From positions 1 to 13,789 of the forward strand of contig JAZNOM010000033.1 in the NCBI GenBank assembly GCA_045580835.1: a DNA stretch of 13,789 bases, read 5' to 3'. The position numbers and the translations under genes were made by a program. A model generated the notes under the pieces. That model ran no database searches and was not told the DNA's origin. It was given only the letters and a program-made list of their open reading frames with translations. The stretch is from UMGS902 sp045580835 (GTDB taxonomy: Bacteria; Bacillota; Clostridia; Oscillospirales; CAG-272). This document shows positions 5,819 to 13,789 of this stretch, in pieces (positions within the stretch are counted from its first letter, which is position 1; every line of letters begins with the position of its first letter).

Positions 5819-5852
5819 AATAAATTACCATGTGAAAAGTTCTTGAAAACCT

Positions 5853-5881
5853 TTGACTATTCTACTAATATATGTTATAAT
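5853..5881 (+). promoter_or_regulatory. SigA-type promoter of the ruvC operon
   Basis: TTGACT (5853-5858) and TATAAT (5876-5881) are separated by 17 bp, the optimal spacing, and the -10 is preceded by an extended TG element (5873-5874). A second TATAAT lies at 5889-5894. The ruvC ribosome binding site follows at 5908. No comparable promoter was found further along the operon. Confidence 0.85.
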
Positions 5882-5924
5882 CTTATGATATAATAGACAA
5901 ATTATGCAAAGGAGGCGGTGCGGC

Positions 5925-6422
5925 GTGCGGATTTTGGGAATTGACCCGGGATATGCTATTGTCGGATGGGGAATTGTAGACTTTGAGAATAACCGTTTTC
6001 GGACTGTTGATTTCGGCTCGATACGCACAAGAGCAGGTACAGACACGGTTGACCGCCTTGAAAAAATCTATGACGGAATAAACCAAATCATAGACAAGTA
6101 TGCGCCAAACCACCTTGCAATAGAAGAGCTTTTCTTTAACACAAATCAAACCACGGGGATTGTGGTCGCCGAGGCGCGCGGAATTATACTGCTTGCTGCA
6201 AAGCAGCACGGACTTCATATCGGCGAGTACACTCCGCTTCAGGTAAAGCAAGCGGTTGTAGGATACGGTCGCGCCGAGAAACAGCAGGTAATCCAAATGG
6301 TAACTACAATGCTTGGACTGCCAAAACCGCCAAAACCTGACGATACCGCCGACGCGCTTGCGATTGCAATGTGCCACGGACACTGCGCATTTTCGCGCAT
6401 GGGTGGATACTTCAATAAATAA
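5925..6422 (+). CDS. ruvC: Crossover junction endodeoxyribonuclease RuvC
   Basis: RuvC cuts Holliday junctions symmetrically in homologous recombination, working with the RuvAB branch-migration motor in the cytoplasm. The 165-residue product opens with MRILGIDPGY and carries the four catalytic acids D7, E67 (AIEELFF), D140 and D143 (PDDTADALAIA). Length is normal for the family. I chose the GTG at 5925 because AAAGGAGG (5908-5915) gives a 9-nt spacer and because family members begin with this sequence; the upstream in-frame ATG at 5904 would translate the ribosome binding site itself. It is the first gene after the promoter at 5853. No ruvA or ruvB follows, so they must lie elsewhere. Confidence 0.95.
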   Translation: MRILGIDPGYAIVGWGIVDFENNRFRTVDFGSIRTRAGTDTVDRLEKIYDGINQIIDKYAPNHLAIEELFFNTNQTTGIVVAEARGIILLAAKQHGLHIGEYTPLQVKQAVVGYGRAEKQQVIQMVTTMLGLPKPPKPDDTADALAIAMCHGHCAFSRMGGYFNK

Positions 6423-6436
6423 TTCGGAGAAACAGT

Positions 6437-7300
6437 ATGTGGATTAGCAACGAATGGATAGACTATGAATTGATAGATGCAACCGACGGCGAGCGCCTTG
6501 AGCGTTGGGGTGACTACACCTTGGTACGCCCCGACCCACAGGTAATCTGGAAAGGTGCCGCAGTTTCTAAACTCTGGAAAAATGCAGACGCTTCTTATAA
6601 GCGTTCGCGCAGCGGCGGCGGTGCATGGAAGGACAGCCGCGTACCCGAAACATGGACAATAGGCTACAAGAACCTTAAGTTTCTCATCAAGCCCATGGGC
6701 TTTAAGCATACGGGACTTTTCCCCGAGCAGGCGACAAACTGGGATTGGTTTTCGGGACTTATTAAAAAAGCAAACAGACCAATAAAGGTGCTTAATCTTT
6801 TTGCTTATACCGGCGGCGCAACGGTTGCGGCGGCGGCAGCAGGTGCATCCGTTTGCCATGTTGACGCGGCAAAGGGTATGGTGCAGCAGGCAAAAGAAAA
6901 CGCGCGCCTTTCCGGTCTTGAAAACGCGCCGATTCGCTATATTGTTGACGACTGCAAAAAGTTTGTTGAGCGGGAGATTCGCCGCGGCAACAAATATGAC
7001 GGCATTATCATGGACCCGCCGTCTTACGGACGCGGACCTACGGGAGAGGTATGGAAGATTGAGGACAGTATAGATGAGTTTATAAAGCTCACCGAGCAGA
7101 TTCTCTCCGACGAGCCGCTTTTCTTCCTCATCAACTCCTACACTACGGGGCTTTCACCACTTTCGATGAAATACATTGCGGATATCCGCATCAAGCCAAA
7201 GCGCGGTGGACACAGCGATGCTATGGAAATTGCACTTCCCGTAAAATCAAGCGGCGCTCTGCTCCCTTGCGGTGCAAGCGTGCGCTATGAATTTGATTAA
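6437..7300 (+). CDS. Class I SAM-dependent methyltransferase, RlmI/RlmK-like
   Basis: This 287-residue protein is probably an RNA (rRNA) methyltransferase of the PF10672/RlmI-like group that transfers methyl from S-adenosylmethionine. The Rossmann core starts near residue 116: motif I VLNLFAYTGG (118-127), the SAM-ribose acid in HVDAAKGM (D143), an ENARLSGLE segment (154-162) and motif IV DPPSYGRG (193-200). The N-terminal part (about 1-110) contains a beta-rich region with LIKPMGFKHTGLFPEQ. It lacks the N-terminal PUA domain of E. coli RlmI, so the exact target base cannot be assigned. GGAG at 6426-6429 gives a 7-nt spacer. It sits 14 bp after ruvC and 11 bp before ecfA1, so it is part of the same transcription unit. 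Confidence 0.85.
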   Translation: MWISNEWIDYELIDATDGERLERWGDYTLVRPDPQVIWKGAAVSKLWKNADASYKRSRSGGGAWKDSRVPETWTIGYKNLKFLIKPMGFKHTGLFPEQATNWDWFSGLIKKANRPIKVLNLFAYTGGATVAAAAAGASVCHVDAAKGMVQQAKENARLSGLENAPIRYIVDDCKKFVEREIRRGNKYDGIIMDPPSYGRGPTGEVWKIEDSIDEFIKLTEQILSDEPLFFLINSYTTGLSPLSMKYIADIRIKPKRGGHSDAMEIALPVKSSGALLPCGASVRYEFD

Positions 7301-7311
7301 AGGATATAACT

Positions 7312-8175
7312 ATGGCAGAACCTTTTATTATTGCTGAAAATTTATCTTTCACATACACCGATGATGACGGCGACAGTACCGAGGCACTCAAAAATGTGTC
7401 TTTCACGGTAGCGCGCGGCGAGTACGTGGCGGTGCTTGGGCATAACGGCTCGGGCAAATCCACACTTGCAAAGCTTATCAACGCGATTCTCACGCCAAGC
7501 AGCGGAAGTCTTACCGTCGGCGGTCACAAAATACACTCCGATATGACCGAGGACGAGGTCTTTGATGTGCGCCGCGATGTCGGCATGGTATTTCAGAATC
7601 CTGACAACCAGCTTGTTGCGACCATAGTCGAGGAGGATGTGGCATTTGGTCCTGAAAACCTCGGTATTCCGCGCGAGGAGATACGCATGCGCGTTGACGA
7701 CGCGCTTAAAACCGTTGGTATGTACGAATACCGCGACAATCAGCCGCACCGTCTTTCAGGCGGACAAAAGCAACGCGTAGCGATAGCGGGAGTTATCGCC
7801 ATGATGCCGAAGTGTATTGTGTTTGACGAGTCAACCGCGATGCTTGACCCTAGCGGCCGCGCCGAGGTGATGAGAACTATTCGCCGACTTAATGATGATT
7901 TCGGTATTACCGTGCTGCATATCACACACTATATGGACGAAGCGGTTATGGCAGACAGAATCATCGTTGTGAATGACGGTGAGATTTACCGCGACGGCAC
8001 GCCAAAGGATGTGTTTTTTGACGTTGCCGCGCTTCGCCGCGTGGGACTTGACGTGCCGCAGGGCAGAGAGCTACTTTATGAGCTTGCGGATATCGGAATC
8101 AGATTTGACGATAGCCCCATTGACATAGAAAACTGCGCAAAGCTTATTCTTGAAAAGTATAAGGACAAAAAATGA
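7312..8175 (+). CDS. ecfA1: ECF transporter ATP-binding protein EcfA1
   Basis: This 287-residue protein is one of the two ATPases of the energy-coupling factor module, which powers uptake of vitamins or metal ions through interchangeable S components. It has Walker A GHNGSGKST (43-51), a Q-loop FQNPDNQ (94-100), the signature LSGGQ (148-152), Walker B CIVFDE (168-173) and H-loop H206. The FDEST-AMLDP variant after Walker B is typical of EcfA1 as opposed to EcfA2 (DEP). AAAGGAT at 7299-7305 is the ribosome binding site. Its stop codon overlaps the ecfA2 start by 4 bp (ATGA), consistent with the two ATPases being made in equal amounts as a heterodimer. Confidence 0.95.
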   Translation: MAEPFIIAENLSFTYTDDDGDSTEALKNVSFTVARGEYVAVLGHNGSGKSTLAKLINAILTPSSGSLTVGGHKIHSDMTEDEVFDVRRDVGMVFQNPDNQLVATIVEEDVAFGPENLGIPREEIRMRVDDALKTVGMYEYRDNQPHRLSGGQKQRVAIAGVIAMMPKCIVFDESTAMLDPSGRAEVMRTIRRLNDDFGITVLHITHYMDEAVMADRIIVVNDGEIYRDGTPKDVFFDVAALRRVGLDVPQGRELLYELADIGIRFDDSPIDIENCAKLILEKYKDKK

Positions 8176-9032
8176 CAATACTTGAACTTTCGGATGTGTG
8201 TTACACATATGACAAGGGCACGCCCATGGCGCATGAGGCTCTTGTGAATATCAATCTGAAAATTGAAAAAGGTCTTATGACCGGCATAATAGGACACACC
8301 GGCTGCGGCAAGTCAACTATGCTTCGTATGTTTAACGGGCTCTTAAAGCCTGACAGCGGCAGGATTTTACTTGACGGATGCGACATATGGGAAAATCCCA
8401 AAGAGATTACCAAGGTGCGTTTTCGCGTTGGACTTGTTATGCAGTATCCCGAGTATCAGCTTTTTGACGAAACGGTGCGCGCCGATATTGCCTACGGACC
8501 TAAAAACATGGGACTTGACGAGGAAGAAATCGAGCGCAGAGTGTTAGAGGCGGCTGCTTTTGCAGGCGTTACAGACGAGATGCTTGACAAATCCCCGTTT
8601 GAACTTTCCGGCGGACAAAAACGCCGTGTTGCAATTGCCGGCATTATGGCGATGCGCCCTGAAGTGCTTGTACTTGACGAGCCTGCGGCAGGACTTGACC
8701 CCAAAGGAAGAGAGGATATTTTTCTCGGACTTGAGCGTTACTGCCGTGAGAGCGGCGCATCTGTTATCATCGTCAGCCACAGCATGGAGGATATGGCGCG
8801 CTATTGTGAGCGGCTTGTTGTGATGAATGATGGCAGGATTTATATGCAGGGAACGCAAAAAGAGGTTTTCGGCGATGCCGAAAAGCTTATGAAAATAGGA
8901 CTTGGCGTGCCCGAAATTACAAAGCTTATCTCTCTTTTGCGTGAGGGCGGAATGCCCTTGCCGCAGGATATTTATACGGTAGAAGATGCAAAAACAGCGC
9001 TTGCTTCGTTAATAGGAGGTGAGCGTGCATGA
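8172..9032 (+). CDS. ecfA2: ECF transporter ATP-binding protein EcfA2
   Basis: This is the second ATPase (286 residues) of the ECF module, partner of EcfA1 on the cytoplasmic face of the membrane. Walker A GHTGCGKST is at 41-49, Q91 forms the Q-loop (MQYPEYQLF), the signature LSGGQ is at 145-149, Walker B LVLDEP at 166-171 and the H-loop histidine at 203 (VSHSMED). The QYPEYQLF stretch is a good marker of EcfA2. The start overlaps the end of ecfA1 by 4 bp, and the stop overlaps the ecfT start by 4 bp. All catalytic elements look intact. Confidence 0.95.
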   Translation: MTILELSDVCYTYDKGTPMAHEALVNINLKIEKGLMTGIIGHTGCGKSTMLRMFNGLLKPDSGRILLDGCDIWENPKEITKVRFRVGLVMQYPEYQLFDETVRADIAYGPKNMGLDEEEIERRVLEAAAFAGVTDEMLDKSPFELSGGQKRRVAIAGIMAMRPEVLVLDEPAAGLDPKGREDIFLGLERYCRESGASVIIVSHSMEDMARYCERLVVMNDGRIYMQGTQKEVFGDAEKLMKIGLGVPEITKLISLLREGGMPLPQDIYTVEDAKTALASLIGGERA

Positions 9033-9850
9033 TTAAAGACGTAACTTTAGGTCAGTATTTTGCGGGCAACTCCGTTTTGCACCGCGCAGACCCGCGTGCA
9101 AAGCTGCTTTTTGCGCTTCTGTACATCGTGATGCTTTTCTTTGCCAAAAGCGCGGCGGCATTTGGATTTGCATTGATTTTTACGTTGGCTATGGTAATTA
9201 TAAGCGGAGTTCCGATTAAGGTTGTGCTTCGCGCGATAAAGCCGCTTGTGTTTATCATTTTGTTTACTGCGGTGCTCAATATTTTTTGGACAACGGGCGA
9301 AACCTTGCTTTTTGAGTGGGAGTTTATCAAAATATACCTTGAGGGTGTGATTTTTGCCGCATTTATGGCAATTCGCATTATACTTTTGGTTGTCGGAATG
9401 AGCGTTTCGCTTACCTATACCACAACTCCGATTGCGCTTACCGACGGCATTGAGGCACTTTTAAATCCGCTTAAAAAGATTAAAGTTCCCGTACACGATT
9501 TCGCAATGATGATGACTATTGCAATGCGCTTTATTCCTACGCTTATCGAGGAAACCGACAAAATCATGGATGCGCAGAAGGCGCGCGGCGCAGATTTTGA
9601 AAACGGCGGGCTTGTAAAAAAAGCAAAAGCGCTTATACCGATTTTAATTCCGCTTTTCGTTTCGGCGTTTAAACGTGCCGATGACCTTGCGGTTGCAATG
9701 GAATGCCGCTCGTATCGCGGCGGAGACGGCAGAACGAAGCTAAAGCAGCTTCGCTTTGGTTTGGTTGACCTTGCGTTGCTTTTGCTTCTTGCGGTTTTTA
9801 TTGCAGGAATTATTCTTTGCAATATATATTTACCTTATATTACAATATGA
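9029..9850 (+). CDS. ecfT: ECF transporter transmembrane protein EcfT
   Basis: EcfT is the membrane scaffold joining the two EcfA ATPases to substrate-binding S components. The 273-residue protein has hydrophobic segments near 25-60, 66-90, 105-130 and 243-268, and a long amphipathic cytoplasmic region. The two short coupling motifs that dock on the ATPases are visible: ARG at 185-187 (DAQKARGADF) and YRG at 229-231 (ECRSYRGG). AGGAGGT (9014-9020) inside the end of ecfA2 drives its start with an 8-nt spacer. No S-component gene is adjacent, so this is a shared (group II) module whose substrates cannot be read from this window. The stop overlaps the truA start by 4 bp. Confidence 0.94.
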   Translation: MIKDVTLGQYFAGNSVLHRADPRAKLLFALLYIVMLFFAKSAAAFGFALIFTLAMVIISGVPIKVVLRAIKPLVFIILFTAVLNIFWTTGETLLFEWEFIKIYLEGVIFAAFMAIRIILLVVGMSVSLTYTTTPIALTDGIEALLNPLKKIKVPVHDFAMMMTIAMRFIPTLIEETDKIMDAQKARGADFENGGLVKKAKALIPILIPLFVSAFKRADDLAVAMECRSYRGGDGRTKLKQLRFGLVDLALLLLLAVFIAGIILCNIYLPYITI

Positions 9851-10596
9851 AGATTTTATTAAGAATCAAGTATCTCGGCAGTTCATTTTGCGGATGGCAG
9901 TATCAGCCGAATGCGCGTACGGTGCAAAACACTCTTACCGCTGCGGCGGAAAAACTGTTTGGCGAGCGGTGCAATATCACGGGTTGCAGTCGCACTGACA
10001 GCGGCGTGCATGCAAATGACTTTTGCGCTACTGTTGAGCTTTCGGAAAATGCAAACAGAATCCCGCTTGACCGAATCCCCACTGCGTTTTCTCCGTTTTT
10101 ACCAAGCGACATTGCGGTGATATCGGCAAAGACAGTAGATGACAGTTTTCACCCGAGATATGATGTGAAATATAAAGAGTATATTTATAAAATTCATATA
10201 GGAAAAGTCAGCGACCCGTTTCTTTACGGCAGAGTCTGGCACTATGACAGACAACTTTGTGACGATGCATCACTCCGCATGAATGAGTGCGCATCCGCGC
10301 TTGTAGGCAAGCATGACTTTGCATCGTTTATGGCGGCAGGCTCAAAAATTGAGGATACTGTTCGCACTGTAAAATACTGTACCGTAGCGCAAGACGGCGA
10401 GATTATCACCGTGCGCATTGCGGCAGACGGCTTTCTTTACAACATGGTGCGCATTATCACGGGTACGCTCGTGCTTGCAGGTGCGGGCAGGCTTGATAAA
10501 GACGGTATGGAAAAGATAGTTGCCGCAAAGGACCGTGCAGCGGCAGGGCGTACCGCGCCGCCCGACGGACTCTATTTGAATAAGGTTGTATATTAA
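9847..10596 (+). CDS. truA: tRNA pseudouridine(38-40) synthase TruA
   Basis: TruA converts uridines 38-40 in the anticodon stem-loop of many tRNAs to pseudouridine. The 249-residue product has the expected size. The catalytic aspartate is D51 in GCSRTDSGVHA, the N-terminal KYLGSSFCGWQ strand is typical, and the conserved FLYNMVRIITGTL segment near the C-terminus is present. An in-frame ATG at 9817 is embedded in the ecfT tail; the ATG at 9847 fits the family start (MKILLRIKYLG) and overlaps the ecfT stop as ATGA, indicating coupled translation. ecfA-ecfA-ecfT-truA order is common in Firmicutes. Confidence 0.95.
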   Translation: MKILLRIKYLGSSFCGWQYQPNARTVQNTLTAAAEKLFGERCNITGCSRTDSGVHANDFCATVELSENANRIPLDRIPTAFSPFLPSDIAVISAKTVDDSFHPRYDVKYKEYIYKIHIGKVSDPFLYGRVWHYDRQLCDDASLRMNECASALVGKHDFASFMAAGSKIEDTVRTVKYCTVAQDGEIITVRIAADGFLYNMVRIITGTLVLAGAGRLDKDGMEKIVAAKDRAAAGRTAPPDGLYLNKVVY

Positions 10597-10615
10597 AACA
10601 GAAAGGAGTGTGGAT

Positions 10616-11791
10616 ATGCGAAAAAAGCCACTTTTACCCGAGGGCGAAGAAGTGCCGGAAGTTAACGAGTATTATCTTCGCATCAGCAAAAAACTTCGCA
10701 ATACAAAATATCTTATGCTCCTTTTGATGGTTGCCGCGCTGATTTTCACGCTTTGGGCATACCGCTCGCGGCTGACCTATAATAACTTCAGATATCTGCT
10801 TCGTGATATTGATGAAGCAGGGCATACCTCGCTTAGTGCCGATGCGGTTTACTATACCGCAAACGATACAAATACGTTCCTGCATTTTCGCGGCGACCTC
10901 GCGGTCGGCTCGTCCGACGGCATATCATTTCACCGTGCGCTCGGCAGTCGCTCGTTTGAGGACAAGGTGGTATTCAGAGCCCCGGTTCTGTGCGGCTCGG
11001 ATAAGTACATGATTGCGTATGACGCAGGCGGCAAAACTTTTTATGTGTATAATTCGATAAGTCGAGTTTACAGTGAAACGTTGCAGCATGCTATCGTAGA
11101 CTGCGCCGCAGCCGATAACGGCAGCTTTGCGGTGCTTACAAAGAGCGATGTCGGCGACTTTGTTATAAGGGTATACGATAAAAACTTCAATCTGGTTGGT
11201 GAGGTAACACGCAGCAACTTTGTGTATTCGGTGGAGTTCGTAGAAAACGGCAGGCTTTGCTTTGCTGAGTGTTATGCAAACAACGCTTCACTTTATACAG
11301 ATGTTTTGTTTTACACCGTAGGTGCCGACAACGTTGAAAAGGGAATAAGCGCCGAGGGACTTTTGCTTGACATTGCAAAAACCGATAGCGGCATGGCGGC
11401 ACTTTTTGACGGCGGAATTCGCCTCTATGATGAAAGCGGTGCAGAAACTGCGGCGCACTCCTTTGGCACTGCCGACGTCATGTACGGTGACAGTGACAAA
11501 AACGGTATGTGCGTGTTGCTTGATACAAACGAAATCGGAACCGATTTTTCAGCATTTGCCGTTTTTGACGATGGCAGCACGTTTACCTCTGCGGCAGATG
11601 CAGGCGCAAGAGGCGTTGCGCTTTGCAAGGATGCCGTGTGTGTGCTTTATGACGGATACCTGCTTGTATGCAGTGCTGATAAAACCGAGAAAGTAGAAAT
11701 CCCCGAAGGGGCGAGGTCATTGCTGAAGCGTGACGAAGGCTCGGTAATCGTATGCTTTAACGATTATGCAAAAGTTTATGAGGTGAAATGA
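10616..11791 (+). CDS. DUF5711 family membrane-anchored protein
   Basis: This 391-residue protein resembles the DUF5711 family of clostridia, whose function is unknown. A short acidic/basic cytoplasmic N-terminus (1-30) precedes one transmembrane helix (about 31-48), after which the rest is predicted to lie outside the cell. That part is made of repeated short beta strands with aspartate/glycine turns, suggesting a beta-propeller-like fold. It has no catalytic motif I can name. AAAGGAG (10602-10608) with a 7-nt spacer sets the start at 10616; an in-frame TTG at 10586 overlaps truA and is unlikely. The stop overlaps the next start region (ATGATG), so it is probably coexpressed with the CvpA protein and may act with it at the membrane. 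Confidence 0.82.
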   Translation: MRKKPLLPEGEEVPEVNEYYLRISKKLRNTKYLMLLLMVAALIFTLWAYRSRLTYNNFRYLLRDIDEAGHTSLSADAVYYTANDTNTFLHFRGDLAVGSSDGISFHRALGSRSFEDKVVFRAPVLCGSDKYMIAYDAGGKTFYVYNSISRVYSETLQHAIVDCAAADNGSFAVLTKSDVGDFVIRVYDKNFNLVGEVTRSNFVYSVEFVENGRLCFAECYANNASLYTDVLFYTVGADNVEKGISAEGLLLDIAKTDSGMAALFDGGIRLYDESGAETAAHSFGTADVMYGDSDKNGMCVLLDTNEIGTDFSAFAVFDDGSTFTSAADAGARGVALCKDAVCVLYDGYLLVCSADKTEKVEIPEGARSLLKRDEGSVIVCFNDYAKVYEVK

Positions 11792-12471
11792 TGTTTATAG
11801 CAATTGATTTGATTATAGTTGTAATAATGGCGGCGGTCATTTTCAATGCGGTAAAACGCGGATTTGTTTCATCGCTTTTTGGATTGGTTACTGCGGTTAT
11901 ATCCCTTATTTTGGCAACCATGTTCTACAGAGAACTCGGCGTGTATATCAATGATAGCTTTGTACACAATTCGATAGAGCCGCGTATTGTAGACTTTGTA
12001 AAGAATATTGTTGTTGAGCAGGGGGGCGAGTTTGGAGCGGAGGCGCTTCGTGCGCATCTTCCGGAGGATATCCTTGCACTTATGGATACCTTTGGCATCG
12101 AGCTTGACAATATTTTTGCAGGACTTGGAACCGCTCCTGATGCTATTGCCGCAACTCTTGCAAAAGAACTTTCGATTACACTGTCCAACGCCATTGCATA
12201 CGGTGCAGTATTCCTTGCCGCATATATTGCACTTACATTGGTTTGCTTTATTTTAAACCTTATTGTAAAGCTTCCTGTTTTGAACAGTATAAATAAGGTT
12301 TTCGGCTTGCTTTTAGGTGTTGCAGAGGCGTTTGTGCTGGGTATTATTATCGCAAAGCTGGCAGTTGCCGTGTGCGGTGTTTACGGCACGCTTATGGAAG
12401 ATGCAACATTCACCGGCGTTATTGATAAAACCGTAGTGGCAAAGTTTTTACTGTCTGTTTGCCCTTGGTAA
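11791..12471 (+). CDS. CvpA family membrane protein
   Basis: This 226-residue protein has the CvpA-family layout. Two hydrophobic helices come first (about 2-22 and 27-45, with the KRGFVSSLFGL motif between them), followed by an extracellular loop of about 100 residues rich in charged residues, then two more membrane segments (about 135-165 and 172-198). CvpA of E. coli was named for its need in colicin V production, but its molecular role in Gram-positives is not settled. Two starts are possible, ATG at 11788 or 11791. The AGGTGA ribosome binding site (11781-11786) is too close to the first, so the second is preferred; the difference is one residue. Confidence 0.82.
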   Translation: MFIAIDLIIVVIMAAVIFNAVKRGFVSSLFGLVTAVISLILATMFYRELGVYINDSFVHNSIEPRIVDFVKNIVVEQGGEFGAEALRAHLPEDILALMDTFGIELDNIFAGLGTAPDAIAATLAKELSITLSNAIAYGAVFLAAYIALTLVCFILNLIVKLPVLNSINKVFGLLLGVAEAFVLGIIIAKLAVAVCGVYGTLMEDATFTGVIDKTVVAKFLLSVCPW

Positions 12472-12503
12472 GACATAATTTTTATTGATTTTGGAGGTTC
12501 GTC

Positions 12504-13055
12504 ATGCAGACGAAGAACATACCAAACATTCTTTCGGTAATCCGCTTGTGTATGGTGCCGATATTCGTGTACCTTTTCTTTCTTGATTATCCAAACAATG
12601 TTTGGACGGCTGTGTTTGTATTCTTTTTAGCGGGCGCTACCGATGTGATTGACGGTTGGCTTGCAAGAAGAAATAACTGGATAAGCAACGTAGGCAAGAT
12701 TTTAGACCCGCTTGCAGATAAGACGATGCAATGTGCGGCACTTATCTGCCTGTATATTAAAAGTATAATACCGCTTTGGTTGCTTTTAACATATGTCACA
12801 AAGGAGCTTTTGATTTTAGCCGGCGCTGTGTTCGTGTTCAGAAAAAAGAGCGTTGTGGTGAAAAGCAGCTTTTGGGGCAAGTTTGCGGTATGCGTGTTCT
12901 ATCTTTCGATAGCCGCGCTTGTATCGCTGCAAAGCGTGCCGGAGGCGGCGAGAGAAGGCTGGACAGTTTCGATATGCGTAGCAATGCTTTGCTTTGCCGT
13001 GGTTGCGCTCGTTCAGTATTTTAGAGAGTATATCAAATCTAAAATGACCAAGTAA
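12504..13055 (+). CDS. pgsA: CDP-diacylglycerol--glycerol-3-phosphate 3-phosphatidyltransferase
   Basis: PgsA makes phosphatidylglycerol phosphate from CDP-diacylglycerol and glycerol 3-phosphate, the committed step to phosphatidylglycerol and cardiolipin, at the cytoplasmic membrane. The 183-residue protein opens with NIPNILSVIRLCMVPIF, the usual PgsA start. It carries the CDP-alcohol phosphotransferase signature: D47, D50-G51, A54-R55, G64, D68 and D72, all present. Several membrane helices follow. GGAGG at 12493-12497 gives a 6-nt spacer. It lies 32 bp after the cvpA stop with no terminator between, so it is probably cotranscribed. The family also includes phosphatidylserine and cardiolipin synthases, but the N-terminus favours PgsA. 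Confidence 0.93.
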   Translation: MQTKNIPNILSVIRLCMVPIFVYLFFLDYPNNVWTAVFVFFLAGATDVIDGWLARRNNWISNVGKILDPLADKTMQCAALICLYIKSIIPLWLLLTYVTKELLILAGAVFVFRKKSVVVKSSFWGKFAVCVFYLSIAALVSLQSVPEAAREGWTVSICVAMLCFAVVALVQYFREYIKSKMTK

Positions 13056-13070
13056 TCCCGAGGAGTGGAA

Positions 13071-13789
13071 ATGAAAATGCAAATGTGTGCAAGATGCCAC
13101 AAGCGTGTAGCCGTGGTGTTTATAACAAGGCTTGAAAACGGCGAGACCAAAAACGAGGGAATTTGCTTAAAGTGTGCAAAGGAACTCGGTATCAAGCCGA
13201 TAGATGATATTTTAAATAAAATGGGAATTTCAAACGAGGAGTTTGAGCGAATGAGTGAGGATGCCGAGGAGTTTATGCAGGGCATGGTTCCCTCTGAAGA
13301 CTCCGACGAGCTTTCTGCTGATGACGGCGGTGCTCCTGCTGTTGATTTTGGAAAGATTTTGCGCGAGAGCGGTCTTGGCGGAAACGGAAGCGCTAAAGAC
13401 AAAAATGCAAAAGACGGCAAAAAGGAACAGAAAAAGAAGTTTCTTGATACCTATTGTCAGAATATAACTCAAAAAGCTCGCGACGGAAAGCTTGACCGTA
13501 TAATCGGCAGAGAGCGCGAAATGGCGCGTGTAATCCAGATTCTTTGCCGCCGTCAAAAGAACAATCCGTGTCTTATCGGCGAACCGGGTGTAGGTAAAAC
13601 TGCTATTGCAGAAGCACTCGCACAAAAAATCGCATCGGGCGATGTTCCATACAAACTTAAGGGATGCGAGATTTATCTTGTAGACCTCACCGCTCTTGTA
13701 GCAGGAACGCAGTTCCGCGGACAGTTTGAGTCGCGCATACTCGGACTTATCAAGGAAGTTAAAGAAGCAGGGAATATCATTCTTGTTAT
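13071..13789 (+). CDS. Clp-type AAA+ ATPase with N-terminal zinc finger, 3' end cut by window
   Basis: This open frame starts at ATG 13071 (AGGAG at 13061-13065) and runs off the window after 239 codons with no stop. Residues 6-35 form a C4 zinc-finger pattern, C6-x2-C9 and C32-x2-C35, as at the start of ClpE. An acidic and then lysine-rich linker (about 55-123) leads to the first AAA+ domain: the LDRIIGRERE box (141-150), Walker A GEPGVGKT (170-177) and the pore-loop region AGTQFRGQFE. There is no double Clp N-domain before the ATPase. It is probably an HSP100 unfoldase that feeds ClpP in protein quality control. Naming as ClpE or ClpC needs the missing C-terminal part (second AAA+ domain, ClpP-binding loop). 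Confidence 0.88.
   Translation, partial: MKMQMCARCHKRVAVVFITRLENGETKNEGICLKCAKELGIKPIDDILNKMGISNEEFERMSEDAEEFMQGMVPSEDSDELSADDGGAPAVDFGKILRESGLGGNGSAKDKNAKDGKKEQKKKFLDTYCQNITQKARDGKLDRIIGREREMARVIQILCRRQKNNPCLIGEPGVGKTAIAEALAQKIASGDVPYKLKGCEIYLVDLTALVAGTQFRGQFESRILGLIKEVKEAGNIILV

Noticed and set aside
5586..5846. Plus-strand 86-codon open frame after the tRNA
   Set aside because: It runs through palindromes, tRNA fragments and a terminator, has no ribosome binding site, and its composition is not protein-like.
5883..6383. Minus-strand 166-codon open frame opposite ruvC
   Set aside because: It lies entirely antisense to ruvC and overlaps its promoter and start region; no recognisable motif.
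6239..6859. Long minus-strand open frame (206 codons) opposite ruvC and the methyltransferase
   Set aside because: It is antisense to two well-supported genes, is rich in cysteine and arginine from reverse-complement codon bias, and has no ribosome binding site.

Overview
The window looks like part of a chromosome from a Gram-positive anaerobe of the class Clostridia (Oscillospirales-like). This is inferred from AGGAGG-type ribosome binding sites, a GTG-started ruvC, a group II ECF transporter module next to truA, a DUF5711 protein, CvpA, PgsA and a ClpE-like zinc-finger Clp ATPase. No 16S or other species marker is present.

Positions 1-5430 form an AT-rich accessory region. It starts with short G-rich direct repeats (three GGTGCAAA cores 32-33 bp apart), possibly the end of another mobile element. 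A near-consensus promoter (171-198), preceded by a perfect 13-bp inverted repeat, drives a compact four-gene cassette (233-3864). The genes encode an AAA15/RloA-type ATPase, an RloB (Toprim-like) protein, a tandem winged-helix protein of unknown function, and a winged-helix plus HEPN/DUF4145-like protein. Junctions are tight, including one TAATG stop/start overlap, and the cassette ends at a strong intrinsic terminator (3863-3894). RloA/RloB pairs belong to the class of ATPase plus Toprim-nuclease defence systems (AbiL, PARIS, OLD-like). The two extra genes make this an expanded and possibly undescribed version. An IS3-family transposase gene with an intact DDE triad follows (4092-5237).

Positions 5380-5820 form a boundary: tRNA-Pro(UGG) on the minus strand with its terminator, then about 300 bp of gene-free DNA containing partial copies of the 5' half of that tRNA, several palindromes and a plus-strand terminator.

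From 5853 a consensus promoter starts a long plus-strand housekeeping run with GC-richer codon use: ruvC, an RlmI-like methyltransferase, ecfA1-ecfA2-ecfT, truA, a DUF5711 membrane protein, cvpA, pgsA and a clp ATPase cut by the window end. Several junctions overlap by 4 bp (ATGA), indicating cotranscription and translational coupling. The genes cover recombination, RNA modification, vitamin/metal uptake, lipid synthesis and protein quality control, so they look like a conserved syntenic block rather than one pathway.
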